In this document: positions 44,401 to 54,483 of the stretch, piece by piece
Layout: each line of letters opens with the position of its first letter
How positions within the stretch are numbered: position 1 is the first letter of the stretch
From: Pectinophora gossypiella
Taxonomy: Eukaryota > Arthropoda > Insecta > Lepidoptera > Gelechiidae
Direction of reading: 5' to 3'
Length of the DNA stretch: 64,000 nt
NCBI RefSeq assembly: GCF_024362695.1
Contig: NC_065407.1
Location: 7,316,001-7,380,000, forward strand
Made by a program: the position numbers and the translations under genes
Notes under the pieces: model-generated
What the model was told of the DNA's origin: nothing
The model's input: the letters and a program-made list of their open reading frames with translations, nothing else
The model's database searches: none

Positions 44401-45619
44401 GGAAATCGAACAGCTGATCGGTTCGTGTGAGGTATGCAGCGCGCTCCGCGCTTCACCTCCGCGCGCCCCTCCCGCACCATGGCCGTGCCCCACACAGCCT
44501 TGGGAGCGCATTCACATAGATTATATGTCATTCACTAATAAAACTTATCTTATTGTGGTAGACGCGTACAGCAAGTGGGTGGAATGCTTAGAAATGCTCG
44601 ATGGAACGGCCACAAAACAGTTGATTAACAAAATGAAGTACTTATTTTCTCGTTTTGGGTTGCCCCGTGTAATTGTTTCCGATAACGATCCTAAAATCGC
44701 GTCTAAAGAATTTGTTAGTTTTTGCAATGAAAACGGTGTAGAATACCTTAATTCGCCTATTTATCATCCGAATAGCAACGGCCAGGCCGAGAACTCTGTA
44801 AAAACCTGTAAGAAAATGCTGAAGACTATTGTTGAGAAATACAGATGTAGTAACGCGATGAAACACAAACTACTGGAATATCTGTTTGAATATAGGAATA
44901 CAATACATTGTACAACCGGCGTGACACCAGCCAAATTAATGTTTGGACGCAATTTACGCGGACGTCTAGACTTACTTGTACCACCTCGTGATATTAAAAA
45001 TAAGTCTTCAACACAGGTACAAAACTGTAGATTTTTTAATGTTGGTCAACAGGTTTGGGTAAAATGTTATGGATATAAAAAAACATTTTGGGCAGATGGT
45101 GTGATAGATAAAATTTTAGGGAAAAGAATGTACCAAATTAAATTAAAAAACAACAATATCATTTGTCAGCGACATATCGATCAAATTGTTCGTTTTATAC
45201 CTAATAAGAAAGTATCAACAAGTGAGAACACAAATTGTACGAAGACAGATAACCCTAATTACAGATATGTGCATAATGATAATGAGTTTAAACCCAGCTC
45301 TGCTTTACCAACTCTCAACAGACAATCTGAAATAGACCAAGTAGAACCTATAGAAATAAGTAATGATACTAATAGTCATATTAACTCAGAGGCTACATTG
45401 GAGTCCGGTACCGAAGTTGGGAGTTGTGAAGGTAGTTCTGCCGTAGAATTGTCAAATAGAGAGGAGGAAGTGAATGAGGAATTCTCTGACGCATTGGGAG
45501 TTAATACTAGCGTAGTTAATGACATCAATGATAACAATGCGAATGTTGTTGCATCGGAGAGTCCTCCTTCGCCTCGTCGCCTGAGACCACGAACTAACGT
45601 GGTAAATTATAAAGTCTAA
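41441..45619 (+). CDS. Ty3/gypsy gag-pol polyprotein, intact
   Basis: 1392 codons from the ATG at 41441, just after an A-run; the same frame is open upstream into the LTR, but with no ATG. Domains by residue: gag (1 to about 200), two zinc knuckles CSVCGLRGHETEKC and CEKCKVKGHLKKVC (about 215-245), aspartic protease ELDTGSS (about 302), reverse transcriptase with FLDD (about 587), RNase H SVDASPAGLG (about 735), integrase H2C2 (HSSHQG to CEVC, about 965-1000) and a catalytic triad with Asp in HIDYMS (about 1025), SDND (about 1080) and QAEN (about 1117), the last two 35 residues apart. The chromodomain is not evident; an acidic tail ends the protein. It would package, reverse-transcribe and integrate the element RNA. 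All catalytic motifs are present and no stops interrupt it. Confidence 0.95.
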   Translation: MSFLGSITNFDPQTQEWMIFKGRLTQFLTLNNITDEERKRALLLTLLTDEAYRLLSNICHPKKVEATAYSELIILLDGHYTPSRSTFADKANFYDAVQAEGESVQNWAARLRGLAVYCDFGASLDTLFRDRFVLGLRPGPARDRLCEQNSSALTFSKALELAQQAVCAARARTVVPGVGAAAVKEEPLFRASMGRPGGGGARASGPARDQPANRCSVCGLRGHETEKCRYKNYRCEKCKVKGHLKKVCTEKVNNIVTEVQSQSGQRPETCSDCEECNLFNLRCVNCKPICLPIIIENKSYMMELDTGSSTCVMSDEYYRNNFLHIPLINCNLKMCFYNGHKITPLGYFTVKAQIENQSHEIQFYVVEKGGPPLLGRDFMSKFGIYFKMDTNKLLLTCSDDKEVQVLLNKHNQLFEDGIGTFNKFEIKLHLKEGVIPKYFKARPLPFSIKDTVESELNRLVKEGILVPVSHSDYATPIVPVKKPNGSVRICADYSLTINNDVYVDKYPLPRIEEVFTKLSGGIHFSKLDCKQAYNQFVLSKESQKLTTINTTKGLFMYTRLVFGLASAPAIFQRAMENLLAGIEGVAIFLDDVCVTGPTKEIHLRRLEQVFQRFQESGLKLERNKCVFFQDSVSYLGHIIDKDGLHKCPQKVEAIKKAPRPTNITELKRFLGMTNYYRNFIPNASSILEPLHELLRGGAQWVWSDRQQASFERIKDRLASERVLCHFNPNAKLVLSVDASPAGLGAVLSQVGADGVERPIAFASRSLIASERHYSQLHKEATAIIFGVKHYHSYLYGRSDPFILKTDHKPLLAIFGKKKGISVMTASRLVRYAVFLSAYNYEVQYVSTKNNTVADYFSRAAIVHNPDNINKVASSCTAHSLNCLQLDCLPITYKNIKKETDVDSTLSTVTKYIKNGWPRKIRCTKLLPYFRCRNELEIEGGCLLRGHRVIVPRIYRDRILQELHSSHQGIVKTKSNARSRMWWPGIDKEIEQLIGSCEVCSALRASPPRAPPAPWPCPTQPWERIHIDYMSFTNKTYLIVVDAYSKWVECLEMLDGTATKQLINKMKYLFSRFGLPRVIVSDNDPKIASKEFVSFCNENGVEYLNSPIYHPNSNGQAENSVKTCKKMLKTIVEKYRCSNAMKHKLLEYLFEYRNTIHCTTGVTPAKLMFGRNLRGRLDLLVPPRDIKNKSSTQVQNCRFFNVGQQVWVKCYGYKKTFWADGVIDKILGKRMYQIKLKNNNIICQRHIDQIVRFIPNKKVSTSENTNCTKTDNPNYRYVHNDNEFKPSSALPTLNRQSEIDQVEPIEISNDTNSHINSEATLESGTEVGSCEGSSAVELSNREEEVNEEFSDALGVNTSVVNDINDNNANVVASESPPSPRRLRPRTNVVNYKV

Positions 45620-45653
45620 ACAAACTTTTGTTTTGTTACCAGGTTCCCAAATT

Positions 45654-45666
45654 AAGATGGGAGGAG
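45654..45666 (+). promoter_or_regulatory. Polypurine tract
   Basis: AAGATGGGAGGAG directly precedes the 3' LTR, where plus-strand DNA synthesis is primed in this class. Confidence 0.75.
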
Positions 45667-45796
45667 TGTCATATATATAATTAGGTACGATACGTTCCTG
45701 CGCGAGCGACTGACGATTGACCGATCAGTAATAAATTCGCTGTACTCTAAGTCGGTTGTTTCTTTGTGTTTCCGCAAGCTAACCTTATACATTCCA
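45667..45796 (+). repeat. Ty3/gypsy 3' LTR
   Basis: 130 bp, no difference from the 5' LTR found by eye. Confidence 0.95.
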
Positions 45797-45873
45797 CTTT
45801 GTTTTTAATGATAGAGTTTTTTTTTTGTGCACTTTACTATTCGAATTCTAAAGTAGCATGGAGAGTATTTTAA

Positions 45874-45925
45874 GGAAAATGCTACACCGACAAGAGCGTG
45901 GCTCTTAAATTGATGATGATGACTA
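45874..45925 (+). mobile_element. RTE-type LINE 3'-terminal stub
   Basis: GGAAAATGCTACACCGACAA through CTCTTAAATTGATGATGATG is the last ~50 bases of the RTE family at 19946-21172. Confidence 0.7.
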
Positions 45926-46084
45926 TTAGGGCATACTCAAAATGAGCTGATACAGCAGAAAGGACAACGGCGATATAGCAACTGACTAGGCCGGTATACC
46001 TAATATTTTGCAGCCAACTAGCTGGAGCGATCTATCGCGGGGTATCCTTGGAGAAAATGACATCAGCGCTTGAGAGGCTTTTAC

Positions 46085-46375
46085 TATACGGCCGCCCAAG
46101 CTCACGATCCAGAGGCCCCGGCTTCGAATCGAAAGTGGTGGGGAGATATCTAAAAAAAAACACTTTGTGATCCCTAGTTTGATCAGGACATTAACAGGCT
46201 GATCACCTGATTGTCCAAAAGTAACATGATCTGTGCTTCGGAAGGCACATTGGTTCGTTGGTCCCGGTTACTACTTACTGATATAGTAAGTAATCAATAA
46301 TAACCATGACACCAGGGTTGATGAAGTTGGTAATTTACCTGACAACCTTCACAATAGAAGAAGAAGACTTTAAGG
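46085..46375 (+). mobile_element. tRNA-headed SINE (GGTTGATGAGG family)
   Basis: GCTCACGATCCAGAGG, then a degraded B-box (GGCTTCGAATCGA), the body with GTGCTTCGGAAGGCACATTG, and the tail ending AATAGAAGAAGAAG. About 290 bp, diverged from the 10572 copy. The 5' end is approximate. Confidence 0.7.
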
Positions 46376-47439
46376 CAATTATATTGTAATTCATTTTAAA
46401 TATTGTAATTAAAATAATTCTTAACTGTTACGACATACTTGAGATGATAAGACAGCATTCTCTTTCGCCTAACCTTTAGTATAATTTTAAAAGCATACAA
46501 CATAGTAAGAAAACTTAAACCCGGAGATACTTAGAGGAGATACAATAGTAAACAAAGCTAGAGCAACAGAACACCCACATTTATCTAATCTATCCGCTGC
46601 AAAATGTAATTGAACATAAATAATGGGCGTGCAGTTACGTACAAACGAGAAATTACTCCGCATAGCAGTTGTACCAGTTTCTGTTTCAGCCGTAGTACAG
46701 CAAGCGCGACGCGACAAATAACGCGAGGGTAGCAATTTCTTGTCGCTCTTCTACACAAATCACGTAGCTTCTATCAACTTGCTACCTAAGTAGATAAACT
46801 TAGTACATGGATTGATCGGAGTCCGCGATATATATCACATCGCGCCTGCCATATTACGGACACTGTTGGACGTTTTTGTAGACTAGACGTTTTACAAATA
46901 ACCCGGGAAAATGGGACGGATTAAAAAAAGTTGTTACTTTGTTTGACATGTTCCATGATATCCACATTTAATATCATTGCACTGCAAATGTGTGCCCAAT
47001 ATACTGTCGATAGCTATGGAGTAAGGAATAGAAATCAATCGAATCGAACAGCAAATAAGTATATGAAATATTACCGCATTGGCATGGTAGAATGAGGTTT
47101 GTATCCTCTGTTGAGGATTTTAAACCTGTGTAGTAATAATAAAGAAAATGCATATTGGCAAGAACATACTTTTCCGATTTAAAACATGTTTAGTGGGTAA
47201 ATATCTAGTTGTTGAACGTCCATGGCCTATTTGTGCTATGTTATGTCTCTCTTTATGACTGGTGTGGAAATTGCATATTTCCTGAAGCTAAGATTAGTTT
47301 TCTCAAGCTCTAGATAAATGTATTTTTCTTCTGTAGATCTATAAAAAAAACTAGACGACTAAGACTAAATACTTATACTTAATAAAAAAATATATTATTT
47401 GAGACTAAAACCTAACGGGACACTTACTAACCTACAAAA
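46376..47439. other. Unassigned AT-rich sequence
   Basis: No gene or repeat recognised. Confidence 0.4.
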
Positions 47440-47615
47440 CACCTCGTTTTACACGGACACTACACATTGACGTTATCATACACGCGCCTCTGTGTATGTG
47501 TGATTGAAGACTAAAGTAAGACTGAGAGGGGGTGAAGTAAACCTAGATCAGCCGCTGGTGGGGAGCGGAGAATTGCCGTTATATACGTTCTATTATTCCT
47601 TATTCTATGGTCTAG
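47440..47615 (+). repeat. Dispersed repeat with TTATTCTATG end, copy
   Basis: TTACACGGACACTACACATT through GGGGAGCGGAGAATTGCCGT and ATTATTCCTTATTCTATG. Same family as 10925-11070. Confidence 0.5.
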
Positions 47616-48965
47616 GTAACAGTTTACTACTTATGTGTATAAGTTTACATCTAGGTATATTATGACCCAGCTCTTTAAAAATGATTATAATGTGCAGTGT
47701 TCGACCAATATACTAATACTAGTATTTATAAAGCATTTAACTTGGATTTTACGTCTAAGACTTATTATGGGTCATAAATGGGTCATAAAACCTTAGTTGT
47801 TTTAGGACCTTTCTCTGGTATAAAAACGACTGATGTAAGAAACTTGCAGTATAATTTATTTTTTAATTCAAATTGGCTTCTATACCGAAATGGACACAGA
47901 GAACTCGGCCCTATAATTTGTATCGGGTTGGACCTAATTATTTATTCGTAGGGTTGAACAGAGTTTTAAGTCAATGGAAGACAAATTGCATTCACATTGT
48001 AATTTCAGGATGGTGAAGCGTATAATTGGGGTCATGACTATAGGTCGGAAATTCGTTACATAAAATTGACGGGACCATAATATTATAGTGTCGACAAACA
48101 TTATGATGGTAATTAATCGTATATATATATATATGTAATAGTTTTAACGAATCGGATACCATCCATTAGCAAAACTTAAATCGACTTACTCGACTCTGTA
48201 CTGTAAATAGTTTATTGCCATATAAAACGGAAAATTATGACAACGCGTACTGATCAGAAGAATTTTGGTCTGTTTTCAGCTATAATAGTATTCGACTTGT
48301 TCGACATAGCAACAAACATAGAATAAGTAGGTATATATAAATATTTTATGAAAGTAGGCTGAGAAGATGGAATAACTAAAAGTCAATGCGTGAAAATTTC
48401 TCGAGGACATATTGGGAACGAAAGAGAAGGGATAAGATTAAGTTAGCGAAATACGCGTTTGACATCATCTAATAACTACACCGACTATTCGATAAAGAAA
48501 AAAGATTTCGCAACTACCTTCATAGAATATACATTAGGTTTTGTACCGGGACTCTATTTTACTAAGCCTACGCGCTGCCTGTCAGTCTGTCTCTCTGGTT
48601 TAGCCAAATATAAATAGACTCCAAAGCTGTAAAAAAATGTTCTAAAAATCTAGTTAAAAGACAGTGGCTAGTTCCATCTCTTTCGCACTTATGCGCGAAT
48701 CTATTACCTGTCTCGCTCGCTACCGCTCCCGAAAGGGTTCTCACCGGAAGTGAAGAAAAACAAATTTTCTACGAATACATACAAATAACTCCAGCGCCAA
48801 ACCACTCTCCTATCATTTTAAATCACAAAAGCTAGCGTCCTTTAGTCTTACATAATTTCCACGGGAAATCTCTACAAGTTGATTAATTTAGTCATTAACT
48901 AAAGAAATTTAGTTTAGTTTTTTTTAACGAATCTTTTAATAGAGACAACAAACTCCTTGATACGT
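47616..48965. other. Unassigned AT-rich sequence
   Basis: A short (AT)n run lies at about 48120-48135. No gene recognised. Confidence 0.4.
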
Positions 48966-48976
48966 ATCCGCATTTT

Positions 48977-49133
48977 ATCCGCGTGCTTCGGAAGGCACGT
49001 TAAGCCGCTGGTCCCGGTTACTACTTACTGATGTAAGTCATTACATGTCAGGGGCCTTTGGTGGTTCAATAATAACCTTGACACCAGGGTTGATGAGGTT
49101 GGTAATTCACACGATAGAAGAAGATCCGCATTT
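48977..49133 (+). mobile_element. 5'-truncated SINE with 11-bp target duplication
   Basis: The last ~157 bases of the GGTTGATGAGG-family SINE, from GTGCTTCGGAAGGCACG to the GAAGAAG tail. ATCCGCATTTT at 48966-48976 recurs at 49134-49144, so the truncation happened on insertion. Confidence 0.8.
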
Positions 49134-49144
49134 TTCCGGAGGAA

Positions 49145-49504
49145 AAAATGTACCAACTTATATTTTTCTTTTTTCAGCACAATTATTGGTATTTTGAGCA
49201 CTGTGTACCCAAAGGGTCCTGCCTAAAAGGTTACTATAAGGATATCGTCCTGTCCGTACGACACTTTTCGTAATCTTGAGTGAGGCGTGACTAAGGCCTC
49301 AATTATGAAAACGCGCTCTATTGCGCTGGATATTTATTGACGTAGATACTTACTAAAACTCACGCACGTGATTCCTAATGGGGTGGACAGTGCCACAAGT
49401 TATCAGAGTTTTTGATACGAAGTCTTAAGTATGAACCAACAATGGTACAGAGGGTCAGCCCCATTATATTAAATTGGTCCATCATGTCGTTTGACGTTAA
49501 ATAA
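49145..49504. other. Unassigned sequence
   Basis: No gene or repeat recognised. Confidence 0.35.
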
Positions 49505-49620
49505 TTTATAGCATCACACCTGTAGCCCCCAAGGTGTGGGAAGAGATGGTGCACTTCTCACCAGCTATGTATAAGTCCCATGTAATAGGGTGATTCTCAT
49601 GTAATTAAGTAATCAAATTA
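49505..49620. repeat. Dispersed repeat (CACGCCTGTATCCC family), copy 3
   Basis: ATAGCATCACACCTGTAGCC, CCAGCTATGTATAAGTCC and CATGTAATAGGG match 21921 and 34273. Confidence 0.5.
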
Positions 49621-50533
49621 TGTGCGTGACAATAATGTTTTGCGAATCGGAGCGGGCTGTGAGAACTCGACCCTAATCATTCTGTGTTTAGGCTATCCCC
49701 CTCTACATGCGGCAATAAAGTAAAAAAAAATATCCTATCCCACGGTGCAAGAAGATTTAAACGATTTCCCCAAGCACTTGAGGTGTTTCGTCGCTTCAAT
49801 GCGCTCGATCTTTACAAACGGTAAACACCCACTCTTTGAAAACCCTTTACCGAAGCTGATCATCAATATTCATACTTTTATTAATTTGCCACACTGCGTG
49901 CCATCGCATACTGAGGGGCTCTAGCAATTAACGGAAAATGTCTGCGAATATCAGACGTCCATTTTCATTTGGAAAAAGCGCAATTTTAAAATCTCTACGT
50001 TTTTTATTGACACGTTGAGACTTATTGTCCGAACAGCACAAGAAGGGTCTTACCACAATAGGTGGACGAATGTGGAACACTTGTTTAATAATTTTAACAG
50101 TAGCAGAAGTATTTCTGAAAAAGATGGCTTAAATCACAGTTGGATTTTTTTTATTGAAAGACTTGCCGCTGAGCGACTATGTGAGCCCCATTGTTTTTAC
50201 AAAAACTTATTCTCAAATTTTTATAAATTTATTTATGAGATTATATTATAATTTGATTTGAAAATTTCCACTCTGGTTCTGATAATGACATATTAACACA
50301 TCCAACTTCCAATTCTATCGGACTTAGGTCATTGTTTTAGGGAGATTTGTAACAAAACAAAAGTTCTTGTAAGTACTTGCGAAAGAGGACTATTATCTAG
50401 ACACAACAGAATCCCAAGTCAAATCTTTACTATTTTAAAAAGAATTGCATGATATGCTATATTTAGTATAACTTTTTCGTTACGTAACTTTGTAACCGTA
50501 TTTAATTTTTCTATAGTATGATTAGGTACTATT
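49621..50533. other. Unassigned sequence
   Basis: A 78-codon plus frame (50015-50251) has no recognisable domain. Confidence 0.35.
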
Positions 50534-50546
50534 AGGTTAATAAATG

Positions 50547-50639
50547 CTGCTGGATGCGGGCAGCGCAGGACCGATCGTCGTGGAGATCCTTGGGGGAGGC
50601 CTATGCCCAGCAGTGGGCGTCATACGGCTGATGATGAAA
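50547..50639 (+). mobile_element. RTE-type LINE stub with 13-bp target duplication
   Basis: 93 bp containing GGACCGATCGTCGTGGAGAT and CCCAGCAGTGGGCGTCATAC, then GATGATG. AGGTTAATAAATG at 50534-50546 is repeated at 50640-50652. Confidence 0.85.
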
Positions 50640-50967
50640 AGGTTAATAAATGTTATATAAGAACAGTATATTGAGTACTTACGTATTAATATTTGTAGTG
50701 TATCTATTTAAAAATAACACCTGTATAAAATAATGTGTCATTTAAGTTTTGTATCTTTCCTTTATTGTACAATAAAGTACTTATATTTGATTTGAAGACT
50801 GCTTGCGGCCACATTTGATATGAAGATTTTAAGATGAGTAAGATATCTTTACTTCCAACTCAAAAGAGAAAGAAGTGCAATCACAGAGAAATTACAATAA
50901 TCTAGATGTTGTGGGCCGAACGTAAAACTGGCTCGCTCGAGATCTGCCTGGGCACATCGTGAAGTGC

Positions 50968-51588
50968 CGGCATTTCGTGATATGCCCGTCTAATACCCGC
51001 CATATCGTTCAAAACATAACGTTAGACGATTTTCCCGGGTACGTTTGGGCAAATTGAATCTGTAGGGTGACCAAAGCACAAGCCGATAATAACATAAAAA
51101 ATAAAAAAAAAATTGTATGATTTATTGTTAGATAGAACATTAGCGCTAGTTTAGGTACATTTGTTTATAAACTAACCTGTACAATCCGGTCGGATGTCCA
51201 TGGTCTTTTTACATTGTGCATTGACATTGCATGACTCGCATAAAACTCCAGTAACTGACGTTCACATTTCAAATTGAACTTTCTTTGAACGAACTTTCAT
51301 TTGGAATTGAACTTTTTACAAAACACCTGTTTCTGCAATTAAATCACTGTTATTTTACTAACACAAATATCCGGTGGCATCTTTATCGCACGTAAACACA
51401 GCTGATTGAACTGATTGCAATTAGCGCCATTAGTGTCGCGAAACGGAACTATTTTTCAATGCGCCCAGCCATATGTCGATATGGCCAAGGGAATGGTAGG
51501 GCAAATCGACAAACGCGTTGCTCTCCTCGATTTGCCCAACTTTAAATTGTGCACATCATGAAATAATCGGCCATATCACGAAATGCCG
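50968..51588. repeat. TIR element, about 620 bp, non-coding
   Basis: CGGCATTTCGTGATATGCCC (50968-50987) is the reverse complement of 51569-51588 at 19 of 20 positions. On the left the sequence also folds on itself (50948-50987). No transposase frame inside. The outer ends may extend beyond the arms given. A DNA transposon derivative of unknown superfamily. Confidence 0.6.
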
Positions 51589-51596
51589 TCATTCTT

Positions 51597-51887
51597 TAGC
51601 CATAGAGGCAGCCAATCAGCTCGCGACACCAAATACTTCAGGACCCCGACACCGACCCCGCCGGCGTGGTCGACGACTTCCTTCAATCAGCGCTTATCGG
51701 TATCGACCCACTAGAGTCGATTAATTCTTTCAAATATTTTTTCTCTCAGACGATGCCCTGAGCCAAGGTTCGCGCCCAACTGGGCACCCTCAGGCCTGTT
51801 GCCAGAGCTTTCAGCGCTCCCCATTTGTCCGGCCAAGAAGTTAATGCCACCTGCGGCAAATCTACAATAAGTCACGTCAAAAAAAAG
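51597..51887 (+). mobile_element. Jockey-like LINE 3' end with poly-A
   Basis: Encodes the last ~42 residues of ORF2 (AIEAANQLATPNTSGP to TRVD, stop near 51722), then the shared 3' UTR and an A-run (51879-51887). Nearly the same protein end as at 26356-26490. Confidence 0.8.
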
Positions 51888-52329
51888 GCACATCATAATG
51901 CTATTATAGGTAGATCTGGATCGGCCCACGTTACATGATTTCCTCATTTTTCGTCACCGTAAGATGTTTTGTTGCCTCGTGTCGCGTACATACTTGAACT
52001 TCCTTTTACGTCTCTGACCAATTTCCTGTGTGCTTATGAGCACGCCTTGAGATAAATTGAATATGAATGAATAAACTAATTTAACTTCTCTACCTTCAAA
52101 GGCAGATACATATCATCCTGACAATATTGTAAATGTTATTATAATATTACAGAATTTTTTAATGATGATATAAATAAATATATATATTATAGTAGGTAGT
52201 TATGCTTCAATAGCTCTAAATAAATAGGTATTATAGGTTATTAATTTAAGTGTAAAGTTCCTAAAGAGTAGATTTAAGATATGTTAGTTATAGATTCCTT
52301 TTTTTATTATTTTTAAGTAATCGGCAACT
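51888..52329. other. Unassigned AT-rich sequence
   Basis: No gene recognised; may include LINE 3' UTR belonging to the next feature. Confidence 0.35.
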
Positions 52330-52443
52330 AGTTGCCCCTATTGTTTGCTGTGCCCTAGCAGGGCGTCACATGTACGCATATTTATTACAACACCTTGTAT
52401 AACTTGTGACTTGCAATAAACTTCTATTCTATTCTATTCTATT
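52330..52443 (+). mobile_element. LINE 3' end with (ATTCT)n tail
   Basis: GCAATAAACTTCTATTCTAT followed by further TTCTA units, preceded by GCAGGGCGTCACATGTACGC. A microsatellite-like tail after an AATAAA signal is typical of a non-LTR element's 3' end. No coding part found. Confidence 0.5.
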
Positions 52444-52907
52444 GTTGTCCTTTTTTATGACGTTCATCTTGACTTGATACTACTCCACCACTTATATTCA
52501 TTTCAAAAAATCTTCTACATATTTTTAAGTAAACGGATTTATTTTGTCATTGGAATACAAAAATTATAATATGATAATAAAATAAATCAAATTTGGAACA
52601 TTTTATGCCTTTTTGAGAAATCGGCCATAAAACAAACAATCTGCGCGTTCCGCTGCTCATTTAGATGGAGAATGCGACTCACTACTCAATTTACTTGGCA
52701 AATTGTATGACGTCATGAAAATTTTGACAAAGATAAACAAATATTTTTCCCGCTTACCCAATATGGGCCGCTACAATAACATTCGCAAAATCGATAACAC
52801 GTTAGGTTCCTTTCACACCGACCGACTAGAAGCGACGCGACACTGAGCAATTTTGTTTGAATACTAATGAAAGAAAATCGGGAGGGTCAAAAAGGTTTGG
52901 ATTGTGC
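52444..52907. other. Unassigned AT-rich sequence
   Basis: No gene or repeat recognised. Confidence 0.35.
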
Positions 52908-53010
52908 AGTTTCTTTTCTATGCGAAAATGTCAAATTGCAATATTGCATTTTTATATGAATTGCTTCGATGTGGCCATTTTAAACTTCCAGAAGTAATTC
53001 ACCTGCCCTC
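52908..53010. repeat. Short inverted-repeat element, CCACATC family, copy 3
   Basis: AAAATGTCAAATTGCAATAT, then GAATTGCTTCGATGTGGCCA and TTTTAAAC. Left part missing. Confidence 0.5.
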
Positions 53011-53165
53011 GTGGCTTTGACTAATAGCCTTACGACGTCTATTTACGTACTTATATAACATTCGCTGACTCGCTGAGTCATGAAAGTCGAGTAAAGGATT
53101 GTACCTCTATACTCTATAATGCAATGGACTATAAGTATGGGCAAAGTGTTAATAAGCCATAGGTT

Positions 53166-53250
53166 GCTTCTTCTTCTCTTGTGTGGTATCACGGTTAGTG
53201 AGCCCCCAAAGGCCCCTGAGTAAAGTAGTAATAGTAGGTACTGCTATTAG
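53166..53250 (-). mobile_element. SINE 3' fragment
   Basis: CTTCTTCTTCTCTTGTGTGG, then AGCCCCCAAAGGCCCCTGA: a scrambled tail of the GGTTGATGAGG SINE. Confidence 0.45.
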
Positions 53251-53964
53251 GATTTGGCTTGTTTTTTTATAAATAATAAAATTACTTCACGTGTCCGTAG
53301 TCTTTCGAACGACTATATTAAGTAACTACATTACACTTTAAGGTAAGTATACTTAATTAAAGCTCATATCATCTATCACCGTGCGGTACTTATTCATATT
53401 TGCTACGTAAATAGTGCTATTAACCATTAAGTTTCAAGCGGTTAGTTTGACAAAGGCCTAAGATGCTAACCCAAGCCCATTTCACATGCACGTCTCCCTG
53501 AATAAAGTCCAAAATTGACACGTTGACGACCCAAAAGCCGAATAAACGGACGTCCCTCTTCAAAATGCTCTGACAAGCGAATTATCTTAAGATGTACTTA
53601 TTCCGAATTGGAAAATAATACCTAAGAGTTTGTTAATTTTAGTGGCCCAATGTGAGTGTTTGTTTTCCTCAGTCATAGAAAGTGATATTATAGTAGGATA
53701 AATGAGATAAATGACTTTCAATATAGAAAATCCCACATAGATAATATGAAAATGAGTACAATATTTTTCTTACTTTTGAATCACTAATTATTTGATCAGT
53801 TCGCGAGCTTTCAACTCCGAAGGATGCGGTGACCAGTAGGGGTAGGGGTAATCTTCAGTCAACCTTCAATCAATCTTCAATCAATCGTTATTCTACCTTT
53901 AATCCAATCTTCACGCAGTCAAGACAAGCCAAGTATGGCAACACTGCAACCGATGCAGACAAAT
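53251..53964. other. Unassigned AT-rich sequence
   Basis: Around 53860-53920 TCAATCTTCAATCAATC-like words repeat irregularly. Confidence 0.35.
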
Positions 53965-54030
53965 GTCTATTCTTCTCGCGCGGGTTGTGAGGTGTATTAC
54001 CAACCTCATCAACCCTGTAGGGCTAACATA
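53965..54030 (-). mobile_element. SINE 3' fragment
   Basis: TCTATTCTTCTCGCGCGGGT, then GTATTACCAACCTCATCAAC, match the SINE tail in reverse. Confidence 0.5.
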
Positions 54031-54254
54031 CGCAACGTGGTAAAATTCTTTCACGGCAATTTTATCGATTCTGACTATTATAATTATGTTGTTTTGTCGA
54101 TTGGTGCTAATATGTGAACCCAAATAAGTCATGTCGTTAGGGAAACCACGCGTTTTAGGGAAAAAACAACTTACCGATTTCGACAAAATTTATTGAATCG
54201 ATCGATAATTTTATCTCATTGCGCATGTTAGGCCTGCAGTCAACTTATTTTACA

Positions 54255-54345
54255 TATACCATCCCAATTAGGGTAGTCAGAGGTACTTCAATCGCAAGAT
54301 GAACTAAGTACCTACACCTCAGCTGTCTGTGAGACCAACATGTGA
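54255..54345 (+). repeat. Dispersed repeat, copy 2
   Basis: Shares AGATGAACTAAGTACC and the preceding CAATTAGGGTAGTCAGAGGT-type block with 5038-5110. Confidence 0.4.
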
Positions 54346-54402
54346 GCTGTATCGCTGTCTATAATGGTCGATCCAACTGTATTAGTGAAAACTGCACATA
54401 TA

Positions 54403-54483
54403 GCCCAGCAGTGGGACGTAGTAGGCAGTTTATGTTTATGTACATACATACATAAACAGCCTATTTACGTCCCACTGCTGGGC
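54403..54483. repeat. Tail-to-tail LINE 3' ends forming a hairpin
   Basis: GCCCAGCAGTGGGACGTA (54403-54420) and TACGTCCCACTGCTGGGC (54466-54483) are perfect 18-bp reverse complements; complementarity continues inward through GCAGTTTATG/CATAAACAGC. Each arm is the 3' end of an RTE-like element (AQQWDV-type codons plus UTR). Confidence 0.75.

Larger units (their letters stand above)
41272..45796 (+). mobile_element. Complete Ty3/gypsy LTR retrotransposon
   Basis: 4525 bp with two 130-bp LTRs, a single long gag-pol frame, a purine-rich tract before the 3' LTR and CTTTG target duplications at 41267-41271 and 45797-45801. The LTRs look identical by eye, so the insertion is recent. Short LTRs and a fused gag-pol recall the mag lineage known from silkworm; that placement is inferred. 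No envelope-like frame. Confidence 0.95.
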
